Part shown: positions 55,262-64,000 of the stretch, in pieces
Layout: the number at the start of each line of letters is the position of its first letter
How positions within the stretch are numbered: the stretch's first letter is position 1
From: Gigaspora rosea
Lineage: Eukaryota; Glomeromycota; Glomeromycetes; Diversisporales; Gigasporaceae
Assembly (NCBI GenBank): GCA_003550325.1
Contig: QKWP01000031.1
Coordinates: 118,124 to 182,123 of the forward strand
DNA: 64,000 nucleotides
Direction: 5' to 3'
Notes under the pieces: model-generated
Seen by the model: only the letters and a program-made list of their open reading frames with translations
Database searches by the model: none
What the model was told of the DNA's origin: nothing
Translations under genes and position numbers: made by a program

Positions 55262-58200
55262 TTAATCATTATGTATAATATCTAACTTGTATTCTTGACC
55301 ATTATGTTCATTTGGGTCAACTTGACCATTAGACACTTCATTTTGGCCATTTTCACCACCATTATTTTCTTCATTTTGATTAACTTGACCATTAGGTGCT
55401 TCATTTTGGACATTTTCATCACCTTCATTTTGATTAACTTGACCATTAGGTGCTTCATTTTGGACATTTTCATCACCTTCATTTTGATTAACTTGACCAT
55501 TATTTCGTCTCGGATTACGAAAATACCAAATAATTATACCTATTATAGTTGCTACCCATGATATAAAATAGGGTATTAGATAATTATAAGTTTCATACTC
55601 AGGTGGGAAAAGTGATGCAAGTATAATTAAAATTATGATTAAAAGGTAAATTATAATAATATATTTCGGTATTGAAAACTTATCTAATCTTCCTAGTCTA
55701 CTCTTTAAAATCTATATCAGATAAATAAATAAATAAATAAATAAATAAATATTTTTTAAGAAATTGAATGAAACCAAAATCATGTAATTGAACAAGTTAT
55801 CATACATATAAACAATATGCACTCGCCGCATGAAAAATCATGGCCAAATATTGGGATGTATCAGAGGAAAAAGCAAAAATATTTTCTTTTATAGAAAAAA
55901 TAATGGTTAAAACCATACAATAAACAAATTGCGCCCATAATTGATTAGTTAATGTATTAAATGTTTTGCTATAATTTATAAACCAATTAGATTTCATGGG
56001 TACGAAATTGGTTTCGGCAGCATATTTTATAATTCGTGCATAACTTTAAAAAAAAAACATACAAGCAATTAGTTTAATATCAGAATTAGTGATACAAATT
56101 GACACCTAAACAATTTCGTTTTTCATGACCAACTTAATCGATTAAAAGGTTAGTAGACTAACTGACTAATCGATTAATCAATTAGTTGGCCAGTTGACTA
56201 ATCAATGAATCGATTAGTCGACTAGTTGACTATTCTATTATATCATATCAAGATTATTTTTGTTTTACTATGAGTGAATGATCCTATTTGATTGATTAAT
56301 TATTGCAAAAAATTGGTGGAAGTAATTTTGATCGATAAATCGGTTAGTCAACTAGTTATGATAATTGACTGATTCGATTTCTATCACTGATCAAAATATT
56401 ATTATCTGACAATATAATAATCTTACGTACACAAAAACCATTGCGCTGACACCTCCAAATGCAGAAATTGCAACTAGTAATGACAAAAGTATTTCACCAC
56501 TTTTACCAAGCAGTTCTTTACCAAATCGTAAAGCAATTGGAATGTTATCATTATTAGTAATGTTATTTCCGATCACCGTTATAAAGGCGGCATTGGTGAA
56601 ACAATCTAAGCAATAAAAAATAATTTGTAGTTATTATGAAAAATGATAAATTAAAATAGATTAAATGAATCATAATAAAATCGAAGTCTTACAAAGTAAA
56701 ATAGAAATAATAACGCTAATAAAAGAAGAATATTTTAGACTAACGTCTTTTGGTTCGTTTGATTCTTCTATTAAATCTATAAAAGAAATACTATATCAAT
56801 TATATTTGAAATAAAATTGATCTAATTAACGTAATTGTAATAAAATTTTCTTACAATTTATATTATTCCATCCTTAAATATTTGATATAAATAAAAAAAT
56901 AATTAGTAGTTTGTCAATTTTATGCATGAATTGTTTATAATAACACACCTTCATATGCGTATAAAATCTAAATTTAAATTTTACATAACTTTTGGTTAAT
57001 TACTAAAATACTAGAAATTCACATATCAATATTATATAATAATTCACCTGTATTAAACCATTTCCATAGGAACCAAGTTCATATACACCAGTTTTTGAAG
57101 ATTTATTAAAAACATTACTCCAATTAGTAGAATCAGCTCCTGATAATCTTACTAATCCAACTATCGAAATGATAAGTAAGGAAATAACCTTAATCAAGGC
57201 TAGCCCTTGATTCATAATGTCCGATATTATTGTAGAGTATACGTGATATATAGTGATAAATAGTAAAATTAAAACCGAAACAATCACGGCCCTATAATTT
57301 CAAAAATATATCTTTATGTTAATAAATTAAAATTACACGCCTGCTTATTATTGGATTTGCACACTTAGCAGCAAACACAAATTAGACAAATAATTTCTCT
57401 GAAATTATATTGTTACTATTGTTACAATGTTTATCCTATGTGAGGCTCCAAATCCTCTGAAAAAGATCTAATTTCTTAATAAATGTTTGAGACTTTTATA
57501 AGCTCTCTGATATCATATAAAGTAGTGTAGTAATTACAATGCATATTTCATCAATTCATCGGAACTGACTGCGCTTGCATGTGGCAGGTTTCACAGAACT
57601 ATGTTCTAATTGAGTGTACAAAGCCAATAATAATAAAATCAAAAAATTTGCTTACATGTAATCAAAATCATATTTAAAATATCCTCGAAATACGTAGAGT
57701 AGATATTGAGCGCTACTATAAGAGTCGGCTACCATGGCCCAAGGCAATATTATACTATTATAAGCAATTGAATCAAATTATTATTCATATGCACTTACTA
57801 CATGAATAGTACAATAATTTAGAGAGCAATCATACAAAATTACAACGAAGCTAAACACATGTCCAAAATTTTTCCTTCTTGGGAACGCATCAGTAATGTA
57901 TTTTTGTTCACCTATTCCTCTTAGTAATGACCTAATTCCCAACTATAAATGAATAAAATCAAACAGTTATAATTTTATCAGGTACTATAGAATCAAGGAA
58001 TTTCAATTGGTAATTCGCTATTCGTCATTTTTATATCACCTCAATGTAGATTGAACTGCCTAAAAGACTAATGATACCACAAATAACAAAAAGCACTAAA
58101 GCAATTCCTGGTGACTGCACGAGTATCCAAATCCGATCCGGGTTAAAAATTCCTATTTATGATAATAATAGAAATAAATTTTCGATTAAATTGTCGTTGG

Positions 58201-58452
58201 CAAATTTGCCAATCCCATCAATGGAATAATGCGCAGAGCGTCATTACGCAAAAATACGGTAGAAATAAAATTCAAAAAACAAACCTGCTCCTATAATTTA
58301 TGACAAAGATATTTGAAAGATCAAAGGTTGTAATCTCTTCAATGTCATATAAAATTAGTTAGAGTATGATATGCCTTACCAATAATTCTATTAATATTAT
58401 ACCCAACTCCGTATAATATTCCTAAAATATTTAGACGATTGACCATTTTCAT
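55262..58452 (-). CDS. L-type amino-acid permease (APC superfamily), 11 exons, 539 residues
   Basis: Exons: 58380-58452, 58040-58152, 57836-57942, 57656-57754, 57048-57291, 56949-56967, 56855-56872, 56693-56776, 56431-56605, 55806-56043, 55262-55711. All GT-AG, phases fit, no stop; two are micro-exons of 19 and 18 bp. The sequence follows the LAT branch: LGILYGVGYN, WILVQSPGIALVLFVICGII, AMVADSYSSAQYLLY, SLLIISIVGL, ILYAYEGWNNINYLIEE, FGKELLGKSGEILLSLLVAI, FGGVSAMVFVYARIIKYAAE, and late hydrophobic segments, giving about 12 membrane helices. It should move neutral amino acids across the plasma or an internal membrane; direction and partner are unknown. The C-terminal tail is hydrophilic with 18-residue repeats (NGQVNQNEGDENVQNEAP). 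Start is ATG 58452 or 58446. A broken paralogue lies at 34150-37600. Confidence 0.9.
55360..55510 (-). repeat. 54-bp coding tandem repeat in the permease tail
   Basis: Two identical-looking units of 18 codons and one or two worn ones encode Asn-Gly-Gln-Val-Asn-Gln-Asn-Glu-type peptides. The paralogue at 37441-37540 keeps a shorter, diverged version. The repeat number probably varies between strains. Confidence 0.8.
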
Positions 58453-59379
58453 TTAACTTTCTTTTATGATCTCAATGATCTCAATGCAAAAGAAATAGAA
58501 ATTATTAAGTGTTCGATACATTTAAATTTAATTTTATGCATAAGAAAAATTAAGTTCGCATTTTATGCATAGCACGTGTGTCACGTGGTTGTATTTTTTG
58601 ATCGAAATAACAATCTGACCAAAATTTTGGATCTTTTAATAGATGGTGTAATATCAATTGCTCAATCTGTAAAAGAGTAATTTCTTTAAACAGCAAACTT
58701 TAATCTTTACTAAATATGGTAACTTTTATAAGATCAAGAATCCTAATTTACTTTCTTTATTTATATATTGCAGTATAATGCATTAATCGTATAACATTCT
58801 ATATTTAGTTATTTAACAAGGAGGAAAAACTCCTTGTGCTACATTTAATGCTTTTGTAATAACTTTAATTGCTACTGAAAATAAAATGATAAAGATTAGA
58901 ATTATTCTGGTCATAGGAAGTCATCCAAGATTATCTTAATTAAGGGTTGAAACCGATAAGATACAAGCAATGTTGGTCACAAACTTCGGAATTTCGAGCG
59001 CTAATTGATCGAATTCGAAAGTTCATTGAATTATTTAAAATATAAAAAAGTATATATTTAAGTATTTAGTGTAACAAAATTTTTATCATTTTTTTTTTTT
59101 TTTAGAGAACGCCTATTTCTACCATGGAAATTTGCTATTTCACCATATCGATACACTACTTAAAGCTAATATAAATATGGCAAGCGTTGTATTATAAATT
59201 ACGGGCAATGGCGAAAATAGCAAAATTTCATTGTGAAAATAGGCTTGCCTTTTCTTTATTTACAATAAACCAAAAAATTTCTCATTATCAAATAAATAAT
59301 GACGGAATTGAAAATTCATTAATTTTGATCGATAATCAAATAATTATCATTCATCGATTCCATTACTTATCATGTTAGC
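58453..59379. other. Upstream of the permease, with a foldback
   Basis: The permease promoter should lie here; no defined site seen. At 59108-59246 GCCTATTTCTACCATGGAAA and TTTGCTATTTCACCAT face the inverse, ATGGCGAAAATAGCAAA and GTGAAAATAGGC, a small foldback element. Confidence 0.45.
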
Positions 59380-60750
59380 CAAATAAATTATTAACACAGT
59401 AAATTGTTAACGTTAAAAGGTTAGAAAATTTTAGACGATTCCGATTTTTAATGTACCACATATACATTTGAATTGATAAAAAATTTTCTTGTGTTATTAT
59501 ATAAATTGTATTTTCTTTATTATAATTTTGCATTTTCTTTTTTTATTGATGATTCCTAAATAGGTGATCAATTTGAACCAAAACGTCAACTTAATAGCAT
59601 AATTAATTTAATCGATTTATATATGGTAAAAATGGAAAAATAAATATAATCATAACTTGGTCTAATTCTTCTGATAACTAATAATAAATCGTATTTATGC
59701 AGTCCTGTGCAAAATTATTCATAATGTTATACATATGACATATGCGTCGTCAAAATCAAACGCGCGAAAACTATTTTCATTTTTCATTGGCGACTTCAAT
59801 TTAACATTTAGTAAATTGAATTGACTCATTGTGCAACTTATGTCGGATATAATTTTTTGCAGACCTTGCAAATCGTCATTGGCTAACTGAAGGCATTCAC
59901 AAGCGTCTTAAGGCGTTCGCGAGCACTTTTCTCAATGATCCAATAAAGAAATGTTTATCCAGCTTGATTTGATAGACCAATCAATTTTAGTTGAGTCCAT
60001 TGAATAAGTTGCTTGAGAAATCTAAATCATTGAATTGAAATAGTTTTGGAAATAAATTTAATTGTTCGAAACGCAACTATCGCATAATCATGCGATGTCA
60101 CACAGCATAATCAACCAATCAATTCAGGTTTGGAAAATATTTTAACCAACCACTCAAGTCACACTTCAATTACCTCTCTTAAGCTCGAAGTAACTAAATC
60201 AACGTAAGGATTGCAAACAATTGACAACAAATATCATATTTATGCTTAAGTAATAATATATTGTATACTGTAGGGATGGTAAAATTGGAGGTCATTTCCT
60301 TTTTTCAAATTACCTAGGTCATTTCGGACTAAAATTCATAATAAAATTGGGGTCATTTGAGGTCATTTGAAGGCATTTTGAAGGTCATTTACCATCCCTG
60401 GTATACTGTGTCTACATGTTGAAGAAGATTTGTTATAATTGCAGCTATTAAAGGGGCAATCGTTGAATGTTATGGAATACATATCAGATATAATCATTTA
60501 TAAATTTGTAATTAAATAAATAATTAGATCAGTAAAATTTTAATCATGCATGAAGATATGATTTCATCAATTGTTGGGTTTGAAATAACTGTTAATTCTA
60601 GCAAGATACTAGATATTTATGCGTTCTAGTAATGTTATAAATTAAAAATCAATATATAAATTTTGAAAAAATACATTTTTTTATCATGCTTACATTAAAA
60701 AATAATGATCACAAATAAAATTTTATCAATTAGATAAAAATTATTCGTAT
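59380..60750 (+). repeat. Segmental duplicate of 43.6-44.3 kb and 52.1-52.7 kb
   Basis: Positions 59380-59850 match 43600-44270, and 60110-60750 match 52130-52700, in the same orientation and order. The two parts are 0.25 kb apart here and nearly 8 kb apart in the other copy, where the Sel1 and P450 genes lie between. Confidence 0.6.
60271..60401. mobile_element. hAT-type MITE, 131 bp, TSD GTATACTG
   Basis: Ends TAGGGATGGTAAA and, inverted, CAGGGATGGTAAA. GTATACTG flanks both sides (60263-60270, 60402-60409). The interior has repeated GGTCATTTGA words. The duplicate at 52.28 kb lacks it. Confidence 0.82.
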
Positions 60751-60975
60751 TCACAAATATGAACACAAAAGAAAAATATTACGATTTTTTTTAAAAAAAT
60801 TTATGTTCACTATGAGCATATGATGTTTTTGGGCAGGGACACGGAAAAATTTGGATTCAAAGTTACCCAAATGTTTTAGGGATTCGGCGTTCACATGATG
60901 TTAAGCCAATCTATAAATTTTCTAATAAACATCAGATTCTTAAGTATATAATCACTTGCACAAATTTTAGAAATA

Positions 60976-61113
60976 TAGCCTAACCTCTATATAGTCACAC
61001 TTTCGGGATACAAAAAGTGGCTATTATATAAAAATGTAATTAATATAGAGAGAATTCTATATAATCACAATTATAATAAAATTATATTAAAAAAATTGTG
61101 ATTATATAGAAGT
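60976..61113. mobile_element. Worn relative of the TATAGTCACA MITE
   Basis: CTAACCTCTATATAGTCACA at the left and TTGTGATTATATAGAAGTTT at the right are inverted relatives of the ends of 8092-8816. The interior is short and AT-rich. No duplication found. Confidence 0.45.
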
Positions 61114-61499
61114 TTTAATAAATAAAAATTTTTTAAATTTTGTTTTTTAAATAATTAATTATAATTGCTACATTTAAAGTTAAAATTTTACTAAGTAAAT
61201 TGATAATAATGCTCTAAGTAACATTATTAAAGAAACAAAATTATAAATTTTGAGATAATTTTAATAACATTTTATTATTAAACTTTTACAGGTTACACTT
61301 AGACAAAAAAAATTAAAAAAATTAAAAATTTTTAACTTATAATGAAATTATAAAAATGCATAATAAAATTTATTCAAATTATTTCAAAATTTTAAATAAA
61401 TATAATTTTGTATTATGAACAATTTTACTTAAATCAAATTTACTTAATATAATTTTGGTTTTTATATATAGCTACGATATATGGGTAGCAATCAATTAA

Positions 61500-61795
61500 T
61501 TGACAATCACTTCACTGACATAACATTTCAATGACAATTATTCACTGACACATTCATTTTACTGACAGTTTATTTCACCTAAGCTCATTTCGCTGACAAA
61601 GTAATTCTGGTCATTGTCGTTAGGGTCAGGATAGAATTAGGTAGAATTAGGGCTAAAGTTAGGGTGCTTTTTGAAAAAAAAACTTGTCAGTGAAATGAAC
61701 TTCAGTGAAACAAACCATCAGTAAATAAACTTGTCGGTGAGTATTTGTCGGTAAAATGTTATGTCAGTGAAGTTATTGTTGGCGAAATATTACAA
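61500..61795. repeat. Complete GACA-word foldback with TTAGGG-like centre (copy 4)
   Basis: The left arm has about seven TTTCACTGACAT-like words (61510-61600). The centre reads TCTGGTCATTGTCGTTAGGG followed by four TTAGG/TTAGGG-like words (61618-61672). The right arm has about seven inverse words, TTGTCAGTGAAAT and TTGTCGGTAAAAT (61690-61790). It is the most complete member of the family. Confidence 0.65.
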
Positions 61796-61853
61796 ACCCA
61801 TGATATATGATTATTTAAATAAAATTTTTTTTAATTTTTTTTAAATAATTATA

Positions 61854-62209
61854 TGGGCCCTCAAAAGTAGAAACCAGGCAATTTTACAATTTTTTGAAAA
61901 TTAACCTGTTTAATTGATTAGGTGTAAAATTTAAAGCCCAAACTTTTTTACTTAATAATAAAAGTTTGATTACTTAATAAATTTTTGTGATACAACAGTT
62001 AAAAGCTTTTGATGCTATAATCTAAAATAGATTTATTGAGATTTTAAAAGCAATCTACAGGTCTACAAATCTAATAATCCTGTTTAAACAGATTTGTTAA
62101 TCATGATATACTATTTTTAGATTGTTTTAATTTTGTATAACAAAATAGTTTTTGCTGATTTTTTCAAAACATGTGATCTGCCAAATTGTTTGGTTTTTAC
62201 TTTTGAGGG
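61854..62209. mobile_element. MITE with GGGCCCTCAAAAGTA ends
   Basis: ATGGGCCCTCAAAAGTAGAA and ACCAGGCAATTT at the left match, inverted, ATGGGCCCTCAAAAGTAAAA and ACCAAACAATTT at the right. The flanks are ATAT on both sides, so a TA target is possible. The short open frames over this region are by-products. Confidence 0.7.
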
Positions 62210-62574
62210 CCCATATGCTGGACTAACTGGTTTGGGAGTTTGGGATGTATCAGAGAAGACTAGTAGAAAGATAGTAGTATATGCTAGGGTAGAGCAAATC
62301 TTACAAGGGCAAAAGTAGGTAATAAAAGTGATTGCAGTATATTTCTGACTACAAGTATAAGCCTCAGTGAATGCAATGAATGCACAAGTTACTAAAGTGT
62401 AAGTAAATACCTGGTGAAACAGGTATTGCTCTACCAAGTTTCCTGTTAAAAATAAGCTGGATTGTACTTTAGGTTATATTGAAAGAGTTCTAAGAGAAAA
62501 TAAGAAATTGATCTGGGGTGTCTGGACTGACTGTATATTTATTACAGATGTTCCAGGTAGAGCTTATATATTCT
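62210..62574. other. Intergenic, weak coding remnant
   Basis: Plus strand 62210-62320 gives GLTGLGVWDVSEKTSRKIVV, protein-like but not recognised. Nothing else. Confidence 0.25.
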
Positions 62575-63575
62575 TTATTCAAATAATATTTGAATAATTA
62601 GAATCAGCATATCTATTCAAATATTTGTTGAATAACTAAATTTACTGAATAATTTGAATAACTATTATTATTCAAATAATAATATTTATTTGAATAATAA
62701 TATTTATTCAAATAAATAATAATATTTGAATAAATAAATTTATTCTAACAATTATAATTATTCGAATAAATATTTATTCAAATAAATATATTTATTTTGT
62801 TATTTTAACTTTCAATATCTTATAATTTATATATATACTATAACTAGCTAATTCTACTTCTAACCAGTAAATAAAATTCATGTGCACAATTTTTTAAATT
62901 GGATATGCACATGTGCACAAAGATTTTCTTAATTAACATATAGGTTGTGCACAATTTTATGTAAAAATTTTTCCAATGTGCACATGTGTACAAAAATTTT
63001 TTTCCAGATTTTATATACTGTTTCTAACTATTAAGTCAAATTGAATATTATGCCTATAGCTTTTTTTTAGTTTAGTCTAAAAGACTCTTCTATTATTTTA
63101 TTATTAATTGGTTTTAATTAATTTAATGATAATTTTAATAAGCTTATCAATCTATATATAGTAATAACATAGGGTAAGTATAAAAAACAAAATAGGAAAA
63201 TTAGTAATAAAGTAGGAGGATCAGAAGTATTATCAATTAATTATTTTAATGAACTTAATTAAAAGTTTGTTAACATTGAAACTAAATAACTGTATACTAC
63301 ATATTCATTTAAAATATATATTAAATATCATGTACAAAGCATAGATTACAAACTAGTATAGAAAAAAAATTACATTTTGATGATTATATTGAATATTATT
63401 CAAATATTATAAATTATTCAAATAGGAATTAGTATTCAAATATAATGAATTATTCGAATAAGAATAAATTATTTAAATAATTTAAAATTATATTGCTCAA
63501 ATAATTTGAATAAATCAATTATTCGAATATTCATATTATTTATTGAATAATTATTTAAAATATTCAACTCTACTT
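62575..63575. repeat. AT-rich element framed by TTATTCAAATAA arrays
   Basis: Dense copies of the palindromic word TTATTCAAATAA occur at 62578-62800 and again at 63385-63560, with about 580 bp of ordinary AT-rich DNA between. The outer edges read GTAGAGCTTATATATTC and, inverted, GTAGAGTTGAATATTT, which may be terminal repeats. No matching 8-bp flanks. Two GTGCACAA-rich blocks lie at 62880-62990. Confidence 0.4.
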
Positions 63576-63695
63576 GATGATCACTTGCGCCAAAATTTCT
63601 GTACAAAAATAAAACAAAAAATTTCTTTTAGTAACAGACGAAGCAACTTCATACATCGGTTCGTATAAAGGTTAACACTATTAAGTGGGACTCCT

Positions 63696-63923
63696 TTGTA
63701 TATTCGGCAAGCAAACCAGAAGCGTCAGTTGTACAAGATAACTGGCAGTGGGTGCCCTTGGTACAAAATTCTGGTAGAAGCAACTCCCTTCTGTCGACGA
63801 AAATACCTTGGTTGGCTAGGCAGTGAACTAAAAGGAAATAAGTTTTTTAATACTATCTTTAAAGGTTTTCTGACACAAGTCCAAGAGGAAATTTACAAAC
63901 CCCCGCTACTATATTCTAGCTGA
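63696..63923 (+). CDS. Short hypothetical ORF
   Basis: A 75-codon ATG-initiated frame with a fairly ordinary composition (CPWYKILVEATPFCRRKYLG, ending LLYSS). It is less AT-driven than its surroundings, so it may be part of a gene or of an element continuing past the window. No family recognised. Confidence 0.25.
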   Translation: MYIRQANQKRQLYKITGSGCPWYKILVEATPFCRRKYLGWLGSELKGNKFFNTIFKGFLTQVQEEIYKPPLLYSS

Positions 63924-64000
63924 GCTTTTTTTTTACTAGAATTTTGGCAAAAAAGTGGGAAATTCGGCGTACCCCCTCCAAAAGATCAGCATTGTTGTCC

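Noticed and set aside
62117-62437. 106-codon minus-strand ORF
   Set aside because: It overlaps an inverted-repeat element end and has no recognisable family; low-complexity composition.
1-64000. A defence island, biosynthetic cluster or other multi-gene system
   Set aside because: The intact genes (P450, permease, transposase) share no operon-like arrangement or linked function. The notable structure is in mobile elements and pseudogenes.

Overview
The window reads as nuclear DNA of an arbuscular mycorrhizal fungus, most like Rhizophagus (Glomeromycotina). It is very AT-rich and has many short GT-AG introns. The gene families are the ones expanded in that group: dual hybrid histidine kinases, Sel1 proteins, BTB-TLDc proteins, F-box/LRR proteins and Crinkler-like kinases. 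Most of the remaining sequence is mobile elements. The species call is inference from family content; no marker gene is present. No rRNA, tRNA or CRISPR was seen.

Layout. 1-6.3 kb: element ends and a worn LTR element (gag and protease remnants, reverse strand, about 1.9-5.75 kb) whose LTR carries a TA-flanked inverted-repeat element. 6.65-10.2 kb: a BTB-BACK-TLDc pseudogene (minus) with an F-box/LRR pseudogene inside it, which is in turn split by a hAT-type MITE. 12.8-25.2 kb: an 18-exon dual hybrid histidine kinase (minus), near-complete but disabled. Its last intron is about 4.7 kb because a 4.35 kb hAT transposon sits in it with a perfect 8-bp target duplication. 26.4-28.0 kb: another hAT-type element with a nested MITE and the assembly gap. 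29.26-34.02 kb: a complete hAT transposon with an apparently intact 8-exon, 650-residue transposase. 34.15-37.6 kb: a truncated, disrupted copy of an amino-acid permease gene. 38.7-39.2 kb: a solo LTR. 39.9-41.9 kb: a broken kinase-type gene. 45.1-45.9 kb: a Sel1-repeat gene with one frameshift. 47.3-49.15 kb: an intact cytochrome P450. 55.26-58.45 kb: the intact paralogue of the permease (11 exons, 539 residues). The right end is repeats.

The genes that look functional are the P450, the permease and the hAT transposase. There is no operon-like arrangement and no sign of a defence or biosynthetic cluster. The strongest story is structural. At least nine hAT-type insertions can be delimited to the base by matching 8-bp target duplications, several of them nested. 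A second theme is a foldback family whose arms are degenerate repeats of a GACA-type word around a TTAGGG-like centre. Exon coordinates were read by eye from splice signals and reading frame and have not been tested against transcripts.
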